Assembly: GCA_937873655.1 (NCBI GenBank)
Contig: CALMYQ010000093.1
Location: forward strand, 1-64,000
Direction: 5' to 3'
DNA: 64,000 bases
From: an uncultured Lewinella sp.
GTDB taxonomy: Bacteria; Bacteroidota; Bacteroidia; Chitinophagales; Saprospiraceae
How positions within the stretch are numbered: position 1 is the stretch's first letter; each line of letters starts with the position of its first letter. The notes beneath the pieces were generated by a model. It searched no databases. It saw nothing but the letters and a program-made list of their open reading frames with translations, and had not been told where the DNA came from. Made by a program: the position numbers and the translations under genes. Shown here in pieces: positions 55,677 to 64,000 of the stretch.

Positions 55677-56690
55677 TCATCGCTTTTTTTCCCACTTCCA
55701 GGCAGTCTCCATGATCTGGCCGATTGTCCGGGAGGGGCGCCACCCGAGCCGTTTTTCCGAACGGTCCTTATTGGCGTAAACCGCGATTACATCCCCGGGC
55801 CGGCGAGGGCCTATGCGGTAGTTCAGCTTTTGTCCGGTAGCGCTTTCAAAGGCGTGTATCGCTTCAAGTACCGTTACGCCCTGGCCGGTTCCCAGGTTGA
55901 ATACCTCATAATTGGAAGACTGGCGGCTCTCCAGCAGGTACTGGAGTGCTTTTGTATGGGCATTGGCGAGGTCCATCACATGAATGAAATCCCGAAGGCA
56001 GCTGCCGTCGCGGGTCGGATAATCATCGCCGAAAACCACCATTTCCGGCCTTTTTCCGATGGCGGTTTCCGTTATGACAGGGACCAGGTTCGTGGCCGGA
56101 TTGGAGGGCGCCTCCCCGATCAATGCACTTTCGTGGGCGCCGGCAGGGTTGAAATACCGGAGTACGATGCTGTTACTCGCCGGGTGGACTTTCGAAAAAT
56201 CCAGAATGATCTGCTCCCCCATTTGTTTGGTGCGGGCATAGGGCGATTCGGCTTCCTGGAGCGGCGTATCTTCCGTGACGGGCAGTTCTTCGGCATTCCC
56301 GTAAACGGAGCAGGAGGAGGAGAAAATGAGATGCGGCGTCCCGAAGTCGGCCATGCATTCCAGGATATTGATCAGACTGTTGAGGTTGTTCCGGAAATAG
56401 CGCAGCGGCTGATCAACGGATTCGCCGACCAGTTTCAGGGCGGCGAAGTGTATGATGCCGGAAATATCGGGGTGATCCTCGAAAATCTTTCGCGTAGCGG
56501 CGGGGTCGCAGAGGTCGACGGCATAATTTTGCACGTCAACGCCGGTTATGCTGCGAATACCGGCCAATGCCGAGCCGTCCGCGTTGCTGAGGTTGTCCGC
56601 TGAAATAACTGAAAAGCCGTGGTCAATCAGGTCGACTATGGTGTGGCTGCCGATATAACCGCACCCGCCCGTAACAAGCACTTTTTTCAT
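55677..56690 (-). CDS. galE: UDP-glucose 4-epimerase
   Basis: 337 residues of the extended SDR type: NAD motif TGGCGYIGSH at 7-16, DNLSNAD, HFAALKLVGESV, a Ser-rich SSSCSVYG at 124-131, and catalytic Tyr151-x-x-x-Lys155 (YARTKQ). LRYFNPAGAHESALIGE and DGSCLRDFIHVMDLA are typical of GalE. It interconverts UDP-glucose and UDP-galactose for surface polysaccharides and galactose use. Convergent with the Gfo/Idh gene. Confidence 0.95.
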   Translation of the reverse strand: MKKVLVTGGCGYIGSHTIVDLIDHGFSVISADNLSNADGSALAGIRSITGVDVQNYAVDLCDPAATRKIFEDHPDISGIIHFAALKLVGESVDQPLRYFRNNLNSLINILECMADFGTPHLIFSSSCSVYGNAEELPVTEDTPLQEAESPYARTKQMGEQIILDFSKVHPASNSIVLRYFNPAGAHESALIGEAPSNPATNLVPVITETAIGKRPEMVVFGDDYPTRDGSCLRDFIHVMDLANAHTKALQYLLESRQSSNYEVFNLGTGQGVTVLEAIHAFESATGQKLNYRIGPRRPGDVIAVYANKDRSEKRLGWRPSRTIGQIMETAWKWEKKR

Positions 56691-56706
56691 CTTAAGGATT
56701 TGACCG

Positions 56707-56714
56707 CAAAACTA
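56707..56714 (-). promoter_or_regulatory. -7 box (TAGTTTTG) for galE
   Basis: A perfect TAnnTTTG read leftward, 16 bases before the galE ATG. Confidence 0.45.
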
Positions 56715-56832
56715 ACAAAGCATTCCATGAACCGGAAACTCCATCCCTGTTTTTGCCGACAGCGGGTTTGTGATCCTGAATCGGCTCAACAAAAGCCGCT
56801 GCAAAAAGATACGGTTTTTGTTTAAACCCCGG

Positions 56833-57369
56833 CTACGACACTTCGTAGATGTCCTCCAGATTACGACCCAGTCCGTCATAGTCCAGGCCGTACCCGACCA
56901 CAAATTTCTGAGGTATATCAAATCCCCGGAAATCTACCCGGATCTGATACTCCATGGCTTCCGGTTTGACCAGCAAGGCCGCTATGGCCACCGAAGCCGG
57001 TTTCAACGCCTGGAGTTCGGGCAGGAAACGGTGCATCGTCAGGCCGGAATCGATGATATCCTCCACCAGTACCACGTGCCGGCCGGCGAGGTCGGTCTCA
57101 AGCCCGATGCGGGTAACAACATCCCCGGTGGATGCCGTACCCGAGTAGGACGATAACTTGATGAAACTGAGTTCGCATTCAAAAGGGCATGCGCGGAGCA
57201 AATCGGCAGCGAAAACAAAAGCGCCGTTGAGCACGCCCAGAAAAACAGGCTTTTTATCGGCGTAAACCGCATTCAGTTCATGCCCCATAGCCTCTACCCG
57301 TTTTCGGATATCTGCCGCACTGAGGTAGGGCCTGAAGTAAAGATCGTGAATTTTTATGCTATCCATCAT
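56833..57369 (-). CDS. hpt: hypoxanthine phosphoribosyltransferase
   Basis: 178 residues of the type I phosphoribosyltransferase fold. The PRPP-binding motif is VVLVEDIIDSGLTM at about 94-107; an early LGVLNGAFVFAADL supplies the PPi loop, and KFVVGYGLDYDG near 155 is the usual C-terminal base-binding signature. It salvages hypoxanthine and guanine to IMP and GMP. The start overlaps the stop of the M28 peptidase gene by four bases (ATGA), so the two are translated together. Confidence 0.95.
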   Translation of the reverse strand: MMDSIKIHDLYFRPYLSAADIRKRVEAMGHELNAVYADKKPVFLGVLNGAFVFAADLLRACPFECELSFIKLSSYSGTASTGDVVTRIGLETDLAGRHVVLVEDIIDSGLTMHRFLPELQALKPASVAIAALLVKPEAMEYQIRVDFRGFDIPQKFVVGYGLDYDGLGRNLEDIYEVS

Positions 57370-58832
57370 CGGTCCAAACCATATTTATCCAACAGGTAAA
57401 CCAGCGCTGTCATGGAAGCTGCGCCAAGCTCAAGTTCCCGTTTGTTAACGGCTTCAAGCCGGTCTGTTTCCGTGTGGTGGTAGTCGAAATAACGCTGGGA
57501 ATCGGGATAAAATCCGATCAACAGCCCCTTTTGGGGTTTCAGCGGACCAATGTCCGCACCCGAGCCGCCTTTGGACAATGAGAGGCCGTAGGGCTCCAGC
57601 AAGGGCTGCCAGGTGTATACTTTTTTGAATTTTTCAGCAAACACCGATTCGTCGGCATCGAATGTAAAACCGCGCGGGGTGAATCCGCCGCGGTCGGATT
57701 CAATGGCCGCCATATGGAATTCGCCCTTTTCGTTGGCCGCTGCACCGTAGGCCCGCCCGCCCGCAAGGCCGTTCTCTTCATTCATGAACAGGACGCAGCG
57801 AATCGTTCGTTTGGGTTTGTACCCCAGGCGCATCAAAGTTTGCAGCACGGCCATGGATTGAACGCATCCGGCCCCGTCATCATGAGCGCCTTCTCCGGTT
57901 TCCCAGGAATCGAGGTGACCGCCGATGACAATGATCTGCTCGGGGTGTTCACTTCCTTTGATCTCTCCGATCACGTTGAAGGAGGGTTTGGGGTCGAACG
58001 AGCTGCAGTTGGTTTCCATAAATACCCTGACAGGTCCGTCCGCCAGCAGGTCGCTCAGTTTTTCGGCGTCCCGGGTGCTGACGGCCATGGCCGGGATTTT
58101 GGGAAAATCGGGGCTGTAACCCAGGCTGCCGGTATGGGGGTGGTCATCGATTTCAGTGGTCATCGACCGGACGAGGGCGCCGACCGCCCCGTATTTAGCC
58201 GCGCGCGACGGCCCGGAGCCCCGCTGGTCAACCGCTCCGCCATATGCGCTGAATGTATTGATCTCCCGCGGATTCATCGGACGGTTGAAAAAGACGATCT
58301 TGCCCGAAACGCCTTCTTCACCCAGGCGGTCCACTTCGTCGAGGCTTTGCACCTCCACCACTTCGGCTACCAGGCCGCCTTCCGGCGTCGGTACGCTGTT
58401 GCCGAGGGTAGTCGTCCTCAGGTCAAAGCTTCCGAGCTTGAAAGAGCTGACAACCCGCACCCGCTCCTTGTCGCCCCGAACCCAATGCGGAACCGTGCAA
58501 GGTTGTTTCCAGACCGCATCCAGCCCCAGGGTGTCCAGCATCTGGCCGGTATATTCAACGGCAGCCGAAGCCTGGGGTGAACCGGCCAGCCTGCCGCCGA
58601 TCTTCTTGCAAAGAAACGCCAGCCAGTCGTAAGCCGAACAATCGGTGAGCGTCTGGTCATAGATTTTTCGAATAAACAAGGCATCATCTTCCATGGATTG
58701 CTGGGCATCCGATTTCACCGGTAATGCCATCCATAAGACAGCTGCAATTGCCGCCAAACCAGCCTTGTAAGACACTTTTGACCACCTTGAAACGCGGTGA
58801 GCCCAAAAATTTGTAAATTTTTTTTCATTCAT
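57366..58832 (-). CDS. exported M28-family zinc aminopeptidase/carboxypeptidase
   Basis: 488 residues from the ATG at 58832; an in-frame TTG four codons earlier is less likely. A signal anchor or signal peptide at about 22-45 ends in KSDAQQ. A PA domain is inserted (GKIVFFNRPMNPREI). The peptidase domain has the zinc ligands of the family in IGGHLDSWETGEGAHDDGAG, MNEENGLAG and AIESDRGG, then a late YFDYHHTETDR. Closest in form to carboxypeptidase Q-like enzymes of the periplasm or surface. Co-transcribed with hpt. Confidence 0.93.
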   Translation of the reverse strand: MNEKKFTNFWAHRVSRWSKVSYKAGLAAIAAVLWMALPVKSDAQQSMEDDALFIRKIYDQTLTDCSAYDWLAFLCKKIGGRLAGSPQASAAVEYTGQMLDTLGLDAVWKQPCTVPHWVRGDKERVRVVSSFKLGSFDLRTTTLGNSVPTPEGGLVAEVVEVQSLDEVDRLGEEGVSGKIVFFNRPMNPREINTFSAYGGAVDQRGSGPSRAAKYGAVGALVRSMTTEIDDHPHTGSLGYSPDFPKIPAMAVSTRDAEKLSDLLADGPVRVFMETNCSSFDPKPSFNVIGEIKGSEHPEQIIVIGGHLDSWETGEGAHDDGAGCVQSMAVLQTLMRLGYKPKRTIRCVLFMNEENGLAGGRAYGAAANEKGEFHMAAIESDRGGFTPRGFTFDADESVFAEKFKKVYTWQPLLEPYGLSLSKGGSGADIGPLKPQKGLLIGFYPDSQRYFDYHHTETDRLEAVNKRELELGAASMTALVYLLDKYGLDR

Positions 58833-58858
58833 AACCCTGAACAAGCTTTAAAAAGACC

Positions 58859-58866
58859 CAAAATTA
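58859..58866 (-). promoter_or_regulatory. -7 box (TAATTTTG) for the M28-hpt operon
   Basis: A perfect TAnnTTTG read leftward, 26 bases before the M28 ATG. Confidence 0.45.
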
Positions 58867-59068
58867 CAATCAATTGACAATTTTATTTTTTTTGAAATCA
58901 CAGAACCATATCCTGTAATTTTAAAATAAGCCGCATTTTATTCCGAAACAGAATTGCGATTTTTTCCGGATGAGCTCCTTTTGATATACCTGGATCAGAA
59001 AAAATGCAAAAAAATTCACTTTTTTCTGCTTCAAGTTGAACAAGTTTGGAACTTTTTTAATAATTTTG

Positions 59069-59200
59069 TAATTGTAAATTTTACAATAAGCCACAAAGGG
59101 CGCTTCAACAGCACCTTTGTTTCAAGCTGATAAAGAGAATTTGGTTTTATTTGGTTAGGGCTGAGGTAGTGCTGATTAGCGCTGCCTCTTTTTTTTTATA
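59069..59200 (+). ncRNA. putative small RNA with terminator, no reading frame
   Basis: The AT-rich gap between the M28 gene and the methyltransferase contains, on the plus strand, TTG at 59036-59038, a 22-base spacer and TAATTTTG at 59061-59068 (promoter-like). Next come a near-perfect 17-base palindrome ATTGTAAA-t-TTTACAAT (59071-59087) and a hairpin ACAAAGG/CCTTTGT (59093-59099 with 59114-59120). Last is a 10-bp terminator stem GAGGTAGTGC/GCGCTGCCTC (59163-59188) with a 6-base loop and a T-run. No protein-coding gene on this strand ends here, so the terminator must serve an unannotated transcript of roughly 130 bases. Family unknown; 6S-like RNA is one possibility. Confidence 0.5.
59163..59197 (+). 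terminator. strong rightward terminator with no annotated gene
   Basis: A 10-bp stem (three G-U pairs), 6-base loop TGATTA, and nine T residues. The orientation is rightward, opposite to the M28 and methyltransferase genes. Confidence 0.75.
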
Positions 59201-60344
59201 CCAAAGTTTCCAGGTAGTGAAAATCGATCCCGAACTGTTGCTTGATGGCTTTGATCTCTTCCGCTGCTTCCGGTCTTGACTTTCCTTTTATGCCGGCAAT
59301 GATCAGGTTCTTGGGCGTATGTTCCGTTTCGATGAATTCAAAAACATTGCTTGAATACCCTTTCTCTTCCAGCACCAGCGCCCTGATGCCGTCGGTGATG
59401 AGTTCGGCTTGCCTTTCCGCGAGGATGCCGTGCGCCATGATCGGGCTCATTTCTGTTTGGCAATCCATTTGCCGCCTGATCTGTTTGTGGCAACAGGGGG
59501 CAACGACGATAATCTCCGCGTCGGAATGAATACCCTTGGCAATAGCAAGGTCGGTAGCTGTATCGCAGGCATGCAGTGCGATCAGCATGTCCAGTTTTCC
59601 GGTTTCAAACCGGCCGATGTCCTCGGCGACAAACCGGAGGCCTTCAAATCCGCATTTTTGTGCAAGGTCGTTGCCCGCATCAACCAATGCCGGCCGCAAC
59701 TCAACCCCCCAGACCTGCGGTTTCAATCCCAGGTTGCTGGCCAGGTGATCGTATAGGGCAAAGGTCAGGTAACCTTTGCCTGCGCCCATATCGACAATAT
59801 TGGGTACGTGCGGCAGGTTTTTTTTGCGGATCAGCGCATCGATGATCTCGATATATTTGTTGATCTGCCTGAATTTCTTCTGACCGTCTTTCTTTACGGC
59901 GCCATCCGGGCCGGTGATCCCCAGCGCCTGGAGGTAAATATTGCCTTCCGGCCGGATCAATCGCTGTTTTTTCCGGTCGTGGGTCTTGTCGGGAGCATTG
60001 GATAACGTTGCGCCGGAAGAGAACAGTTTCGGGATGCGTTTTCGGTTATAGCGGATGGTGTAATTGCCGTTGAGGGTGAAAAGGTCGCCGTTGAGGAAAT
60101 CCTGCCCCAGCCACCGGCCGATCGCTGCGGCTGCCGCTTCCGCAGGCAGGTTTTTGGTCTCATCTTTGGTTGGGTACCGCAAGGTGAACGAAACCACTGG
60201 GGCGCCCCGGATTTCAACCAGCCGGGCAAAGACATTTTGCAGGCCTTCGCCCCCACCGGAAGGCTTGCTCAGGGTGAGTTTCACAAAGCTGCCCGCGGCC
60301 AGGGAATCCCTGAAAACAGTCAAAAAATTGATCGCGGCTTCCAT
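59196..60344 (-). CDS. class I SAM-dependent methyltransferase
   Basis: 382 residues from the ATG at 60344 (MEAAINFLTV). A longer ATG at 60392 would overlap gyrB and its promoter, and a -7-like TATCTTGG stands four bases before 60344. An N-terminal ~170-residue substrate-recognition part is followed by a Rossmann methyltransferase domain: IVDMGAGKGYLTFALYDHL, WGVELRPALVDAGN, MLIALHACDTATDLAIA, IIVVAPCCHKQIRRQM. The CCH(K) motif is typical of a group annotated as DUF2431/SAM methyltransferases that act on RNA or small substrates. True substrate unknown. Confidence 0.85.
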   Translation of the reverse strand: MEAAINFLTVFRDSLAAGSFVKLTLSKPSGGGEGLQNVFARLVEIRGAPVVSFTLRYPTKDETKNLPAEAAAAAIGRWLGQDFLNGDLFTLNGNYTIRYNRKRIPKLFSSGATLSNAPDKTHDRKKQRLIRPEGNIYLQALGITGPDGAVKKDGQKKFRQINKYIEIIDALIRKKNLPHVPNIVDMGAGKGYLTFALYDHLASNLGLKPQVWGVELRPALVDAGNDLAQKCGFEGLRFVAEDIGRFETGKLDMLIALHACDTATDLAIAKGIHSDAEIIVVAPCCHKQIRRQMDCQTEMSPIMAHGILAERQAELITDGIRALVLEEKGYSSNVFEFIETEHTPKNLIIAGIKGKSRPEAAEEIKAIKQQFGIDFHYLETLV

Positions 60345-60363
60345 CGGGCCAAGATAGGAATAA

Positions 60364-62364
<2,001 letters not shown>

Positions 62365-62513
62365 GGCTGCCGCCGAAACCAGGGCTTTCCAAAAAAATCA
62401 AGGAAAAATTTTCGGACTCCGGGAACTTTTACCGGATTCCCCCGGTTGTTGCGATTGCACGGCATTGAAAACCGATGCCTTGTTTAACGGTTTCAACCAA
62501 ATACCTATTAACC

Positions 62514-63101
62514 ATGGTGATGGCGAACGAAAATCCAACCGGGATCTACAACCAAGTCTTTGAGGAAGAATTCCTGCCTCAACTGGATGCGTTGTACACG
62601 TTCGCGTACCACCTCACCTTCAATGAGGACGACGCCAACGACCTGGTTCAGGAAACCTTTATGAAAGCATGGCGGTCAATCGCCAGCTACGAAACCGGGA
62701 CGAACGCCAAAGCATGGCTGTTCAAGATCCTGAAAAACGCCTTTATCAATCAATACCGCAAACGGGCCAAACAACCGACTTCGGTAGATATTGAACAGGC
62801 AATACTCCGGCCGCCCAGCGGCGATGACGACCGGTTTTCTTCCGTCTCCCTGGACCTGAGCGAAGAGCTTTTCCAGGAAATGATGGGCGACGAAGTGACC
62901 AACGCCATCAATGAACTGGATGTCGGATTCCGCATCGTTATTCTGCTATGCGACGTGGCTGAATTCACCTACGAGGAGATCTCCAAAATTCTGGGCATCC
63001 CCATCGGTACGGTGCGCTCCAGGCTCCACCGGGGCAGGAACGCCCTGAAGGATAAGCTGCGAACATACGCGGAATCCATGGGGTTCAAAGAAAATAGATA
63101 A
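62514..63101 (+). CDS. ECF-type sigma-70 factor (RpoE/SigH-like)
   Basis: 195 residues from the ATG at 62514. Region 2: LYTFAYHLTFNEDDANDLVQ and ETFMKAWRSIASYETGTNAK then WLFKILKNAFINQYRKR. Region 4: AINELDVGFRIVILLCDVAE, FTYEEISKILGIPIGTVRSR then LHRGRNALKDKL. A longer linker of ~60 residues lies between them. The type resembles SigH/SigR groups that respond to envelope or oxidative stress. The putative anti-sigma gene starts 345 bases downstream, not directly adjacent; the gap holds a folded RNA and a mini-ORF. Confidence 0.95.
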   Translation: MVMANENPTGIYNQVFEEEFLPQLDALYTFAYHLTFNEDDANDLVQETFMKAWRSIASYETGTNAKAWLFKILKNAFINQYRKRAKQPTSVDIEQAILRPPSGDDDRFSSVSLDLSEELFQEMMGDEVTNAINELDVGFRIVILLCDVAEFTYEEISKILGIPIGTVRSRLHRGRNALKDKLRTYAESMGFKENR

Positions 63102-63141
63102 TTCATAATTTGTTAACCATAGCTATTCGCTATTCCCAAAA

Positions 63142-63280
63142 AACCTGTCTGTCCCGCTCATGCAGCGGCTTGTATCACAAAACCACCCAGTACAGCAGGA
63201 ATTAACCCCAACACAGGTAATTGTGCCCCGGTAACGTGATATCGCCTTCCCTATGGGAGGGGCAGACGGGTTTTGCTTTT
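63142..63280 (+). ncRNA. folded RNA element between sigma and anti-sigma genes
   Basis: A nested set of stems can be drawn by hand. The outer P1 is AACCTGTCTG (63142-63151) with CAGACGGGTT (63263-63272), 10 bp with one G-U pair. Inside are CCGCT/AGCGG (63154-63168), TATCAC/GTGATA (63173-63178 with 63236-63241) and CCTTCCC/GGGAGGG (63245-63261, loop of 3). All are mutually compatible, forming a multi-branch junction, and a T-rich tail TTTTGCTTTT follows. It may be a cis-acting regulator or attenuator of the downstream genes, or the processed end of the sigma mRNA. I cannot match it to a known riboswitch class. Confidence 0.45.
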
Positions 63281-63293
63281 AAGTGATTAAACG

Positions 63294-63407
63294 ATGACAA
63301 CTAACATTCAAAATCAGCAACGGCCATGTTTTTTCGCGGGATTGGAGCATACTCCGCCTGCCTGGCCGTGTTGGGTGGGTGGCGGTTGTTGCTGTTTTGT
63401 CTCATAA
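63294..63407 (+). CDS. possible 37-residue Cys-rich peptide
   Basis: ATG at 63294, stop at 63405-63407. The sequence ends AWPCWVGGGCCCFVS, with five Cys and two Trp in total and a Pro-rich middle. It starts 14 bases after the folded RNA element and ends 39 bases before the anti-sigma ATG, so it could be a leader peptide controlling that gene or a small secreted or modified peptide. Short length makes chance possible. Confidence 0.35.
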   Translation: MTTNIQNQQRPCFFAGLEHTPPAWPCWVGGGCCCFVS

Positions 63408-63446
63408 GCTTTTGGACCAACAGCAGGATAGCGCAAAATCAAAGCC

Positions 63447-63725
63447 ATGAAAGACCGCAATTACCTGGATCTTGTCGAAAAAGTCACAATGTATCTGGAT
63501 AATGAACTCTCCGAAACGCAGGAAAGAGAGTTGCTGAAAGAAATAAAAGATAATCCGCATTATTTGAAGTTGCTTAGCCAGGAAAAGTTGTTTAAAGAGT
63601 TTATCAAGAGTAGGATACACCGTAGAAAGCCCTCCGCCGCCCTCGTGCAATCTATAAAAGACAAGATCAAATCTCCATACGCTTCAGAGCCAGCCCTCAG
63701 CAGTATTTCTTCCCGGAATCCCTGA
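63447..63725 (+). CDS. small anti-sigma-factor-like protein
   Basis: 92 residues, soluble, strongly charged. The segment VEKVTMYLDNELSETQEREL is the usual opening of short anti-sigma domains of the RsrA/zinc-finger type (MYLD.ELS), but the HxxxCxxC zinc ligands are absent. It is followed by LLKEIKDNPHYLKLLSQEK and KEFIKSRIHRRKPSAALVQS, as in the anti-sigma proteins that accompany this sigma type. It probably holds the sigma factor encoded 345 bases upstream. No transmembrane segment, so the input is cytoplasmic. Confidence 0.7.
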   Translation: MKDRNYLDLVEKVTMYLDNELSETQERELLKEIKDNPHYLKLLSQEKLFKEFIKSRIHRRKPSAALVQSIKDKIKSPYASEPALSSISSRNP

Positions 63726-63769
63726 TTTTTCCAGACATATCGCCGGTTTTGACCAATGACAGGAGCCGC

Positions 63770-63800
63770 TTGACATTGGCCTTGAAAAGTATTAGCTTTG
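63770..63800 (+). promoter_or_regulatory. promoter for the last, partial gene
   Basis: TTG at 63770-63772, 20 bases, then TAGCTTTG at 63793-63800: a perfect -7 box, 11 bases before the ATG at 63812. Confidence 0.6.
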
Positions 63801-63811
63801 TTTAAAAAACG

Positions 63812-64000
63812 ATGAGGCAAATACTTTCTGTGGCCGCATTGTTGCTGACCGGTTGCCTGAATCTGCCGGCGCAGATAGAAATACCGGCCGACTTTGAAGC
63901 GCTCCTGCAGAAAACGGGAGTTGAAATTTTCTTTCCCCTGGAATCCACCTACCGAAACTGGGGATCCGGAGAGAATGAATGGTTCAATTGTGAGTTCGCT
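63812..64000 (+). CDS. partial exported protein at window end
   Basis: The first 63 codons of a gene that runs off the window. The N-terminus MRQILSVAALLLTGCLNLPA then Q is a signal peptide; it contains an LTGC lipobox, but cleavage after PAQ would also fit the lineage. The mature start (FEALLQKTGVEIFFPLEST and YRNWG) is not diagnostic. A consensus promoter precedes it. Confidence 0.6.
   Translation, partial: MRQILSVAALLLTGCLNLPAQIEIPADFEALLQKTGVEIFFPLESTYRNWGSGENEWFNCEFA

Overview
The window reads as a chromosomal segment of a Bacteroidota bacterium, most likely of the Saprospirales (Lewinella / Phaeodactylibacter / Haliscomenobacter type). This rests on three things. Repeated promoter boxes of the form TAnnTTTG (often TATCTTTG) precede genes that have no clear Shine-Dalgarno sequence. 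Several large exported proteins end in type IX secretion (T9SS) C-terminal sorting domains. The gene families are typical of the phylum: DUF2911, LytS-type TPR kinases, the sugar MFS permease family, and secreted Gfo/Idh and TIM-barrel enzymes with twin-arginine signals. Base composition is balanced except for one AT-rich island at 35.6-37.1 kb. I saw no tRNA, rRNA operon, CRISPR array, insertion sequence or prophage.

Layout. 0-8 kb: ribosome-assembly GTPase rsgA with a coupled small membrane protein, lpxH (lipid A), nbaC with a divergent atypical SDR, a TetR regulator with a PaaE-like reductase, and a DUF5691 protein. 8.2-11.9 kb: a promoter, a 48-residue peptide with a textbook double-glycine leader, a terminator, a TPR/LytS histidine kinase and an anti-sigma-like membrane protein. 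11.9-19.5 kb: an HtrA protease, an HD protein, a DUF2911/TPR protein, metH and, convergent with it, the RNase P RNA gene rnpB. 19.6-34 kb: a large NtrY-like kinase, a sugar permease, a 51-residue Cys/Lys-rich protein, a secreted endonuclease I, a very unusual Ddl-Ddl-TM-PASTA fusion, a T9SS cargo protein, and a FIST sensor with its histidine kinase. 34-47 kb: gpmI, the AT-rich operon of three small exported proteins, bcp, a DUF937 protein, tatA, a glycosyltransferase/2OG-oxygenase fused reading frame, aceK, apbE, a Tat-exported sugar-isomerase-like protein, a broken FtsX permease, an ExbD protein and a tocopherol-cyclase-like protein. 47-64 kb: TolC, WD40, OmpA, a secreted protease, an FGE-like protein, a Gfo/Idh protein, galE, hpt, an M28 peptidase, a putative small RNA, a methyltransferase, gyrB, and an ECF sigma factor separated from its anti-sigma protein by a folded RNA and a Cys-rich mini-ORF.

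Most of the window is housekeeping and envelope biology. The parts that look least described are: (1) the double-glycine peptide with its own promoter and terminator ahead of a TPR kinase; (2) the tandem D-Ala-D-Ala ligase joined to a membrane anchor and PASTA domains; (3) two apparent non-coding or structured RNAs, at about 59.1 kb and 63.1 kb; (4) the small Cys-rich proteins at 23.8, 35.6-37.0 and 63.3 kb; (5) the in-frame fusion of a family 2 glycosyltransferase with an isopenicillin-N-synthase-like oxygenase.
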